Below, piece by piece: positions 62,771 to 64,000 of a stretch of 64,000 bases of DNA. Below the pieces are notes generated by a model. It saw nothing but the letters and a program-made list of their open reading frames with translations. It ran no database searches and was not told where the DNA came from. Made by a program: the position numbers and the translations under genes. Each line of letters starts with the position of its first letter. The first letter of the stretch is position 1. Where the stretch lies: positions 147,436 to 211,435 of the forward strand of contig VZRG01000867.1 of assembly GCA_013397435.1 (NCBI GenBank), given 5' to 3'. Source of the DNA: Erythrocercus mccallii (Eukaryota; Chordata; Aves; Passeriformes; Dicruridae).

Positions 62771-64000
62771 CCCACATGGTTCAAACTTCACAGCTGGTGG
62801 TGCAGCCAGATCCCATCACAGTCATCAGGGCACCAGCACTGCAAGCTGGAGTCTGCAGCACAGCTCATGAAGACGTAAAGCACCGTGCAAGAAGCTGGGC
62901 AAAACTGATGTAGCAAGCATTGCTCCAGATAAGCTAAGTGGTGTAAATACACTTTTTGCACTCCTTCATGAGAGGAACAAACATATATGGGAGAGGAGGA
63001 ATGGAGGTGCTGTGACACTGCAGTCCATACCTCTTGCTCGGCCTGTGGCAGCTTCGGTGGATCAAGAGATAGTTCCCTTCCTTGCTGGGGTAAGTCCACT
63101 ACCCTGGACCCAGCCAAGGAGTCCCTCCAGGGGGATCAGCCTGCTCCAGCTGCAGGAAGGGATTTCTGTGCCTTCGGTTTCTGTGAAGGTTGACATCTTC
63201 CATTACTTGTCACCCAACCTGATGGCTCTGTGTCCTGCACCCTATCACTGCACAGGGAAAGGCACAAGGCTTCTGCTGAAGTTCTGAGATGACCTAAGCT
63301 CACAGGGTGTGAGCTGTACAGGTAACCTGCTAGCAGAGACTTTTTTTGGAGGATATGCAAGTGGACTAATAGACATGGATGTGCTAGCTCATGGCACCTC
63401 CAGTTCTCCCAGGATGAAAAAGTGTCAGCACTGAGTCCAACAACTGAGTCCTCAAGTCCACCACTAATCTAACATCCCATTCATCATCCAAAAGATTTTG
63501 AGGTCACTTAAAATGTTCAGTCTTTATATTTCATGACTAAATGATTTTCTTTCCTCACCTCTTTTAACCTGGGGATAAAACACTTACTGATAACTTCAGT
63601 ATAGCTCTTGCTTTGTGGCTCCTCTCAAAAGAGGCAAGTCCAGCAATGGTGAATATCTCTGTGTTGTTTACTGCTATCAATTGAAAATGCTTTTGTGATA
63701 TTTCAGAGAACTCATATTTTACAACCTCTTCCTCTAGCTGAATAGCAATTTGTTTGGCTCATTACTTAGGAAAACACTTGTCTTACCAAATATACTACTT
63801 CAAAGCAGGGTTAAAATGTACCCAAATTACATTGCTCTGTTATTACAAACACTGATGTGTATTGAGAGAAAATTACATTACTCTGTTATTACTAACATTA
63901 AGGTATATTGAGAGCTTTACTTACATAAGCAGTTGGATAAGGCTTAACCACACTTGCTTTTGTGCAGAATTCAAACTCTGATATGGAAAAATACTCTATT
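62771..64000. other. Right-end flank; no gene recognised
   Basis: No coding exon is recognisable. The short open frames at 62.8-63.4 kb overlap each other on both strands and show no domain. The only structure seen is the tandem duplication at 63824-63916. Confidence 0.5.
63824..63916 (+). repeat. Two-copy tandem duplication, about 47-bp unit
   Basis: AAATTACATTGCTCTGTTAT (63824) and AAATTACATTACTCTGTTAT (63871) begin two adjacent units. Both end in TATTGAGAG (63861 and 63906). The units differ by several substitutions and about one base of length. Confidence 0.85.

Noticed and set aside
1..64000. CRISPR arrays, tRNA or rRNA genes, bacterial operons, phage modules
   Set aside because: None of the defining patterns was seen. 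The sequence is typical AT-rich vertebrate non-coding DNA with CR1 and ERV repeats.

Overview
This is a nuclear DNA window from a bird, probably a passerine songbird. CR1 LINE fragments are the commonest repeat (seven clear copies in both orientations). Several retroviral solo LTRs resemble families I associate with songbird genomes. There is one strong CpG-island promoter. No bacterial-type operons, shine-dalgarno-led ORFs, tRNA or rRNA genes or CRISPR arrays are visible.

The only protein gene I can support lies at the left end on the minus strand: the 5' end of MYRIP (Slac2-c / exophilin-8), a Rab27a effector that links secretory organelles and melanosomes to myosin. Its first coding exon (147 to past position 1, ATG at 107-105) begins MGRKLDLSGLTDEEAEHVLQ. 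A CpG island at about 13.32-14.61 kb is the likely promoter and holds a non-coding first exon, ending at a consensus donor (last exon base 13803). Intron 1 therefore spans 13802-148 (13,655 bp). An in-frame TAG 27 nt before the ATG fixes the start codon. The open frame seen through exon 1 would be an upstream ORF, not an N-terminal extension.

Region by region: 1-147 MYRIP exon 2 (partial); 148-13802 intron 1, with three CR1 fragments (0.27-0.49, 3.76-3.95, 7.05-7.38 kb) and a 73-bp relic LTR (5.5 kb); 13.3-14.6 kb CpG island; 14.6-64 kb apparently non-coding flank upstream of MYRIP. In human the next gene on this side is MOBP, and no part of it was recognised here. This flank holds three solo LTRs clustered at 33.97-39.29 kb: 598 bp with a CACTG target duplication, 781 bp with a GACC duplication, and 708 bp related to the second but inverted. 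It also holds four CR1 fragments (36.7, 40.6, 61.1-61.7, 62.3-62.8 kb), a probable MIR-type SINE relic (45.3 kb), an ATCT microsatellite (48.45-48.55 kb), other simple repeats and two short tandem duplications (33.63 and 63.82 kb).

I found no evidence of a new biological system. The most informative observations are the MYRIP promoter architecture with a predicted splice-spanning uORF, and the solo-LTR cluster with readable target-site duplications. Most open frames of 60-250 codons look like chance, especially those in the GC-rich island.
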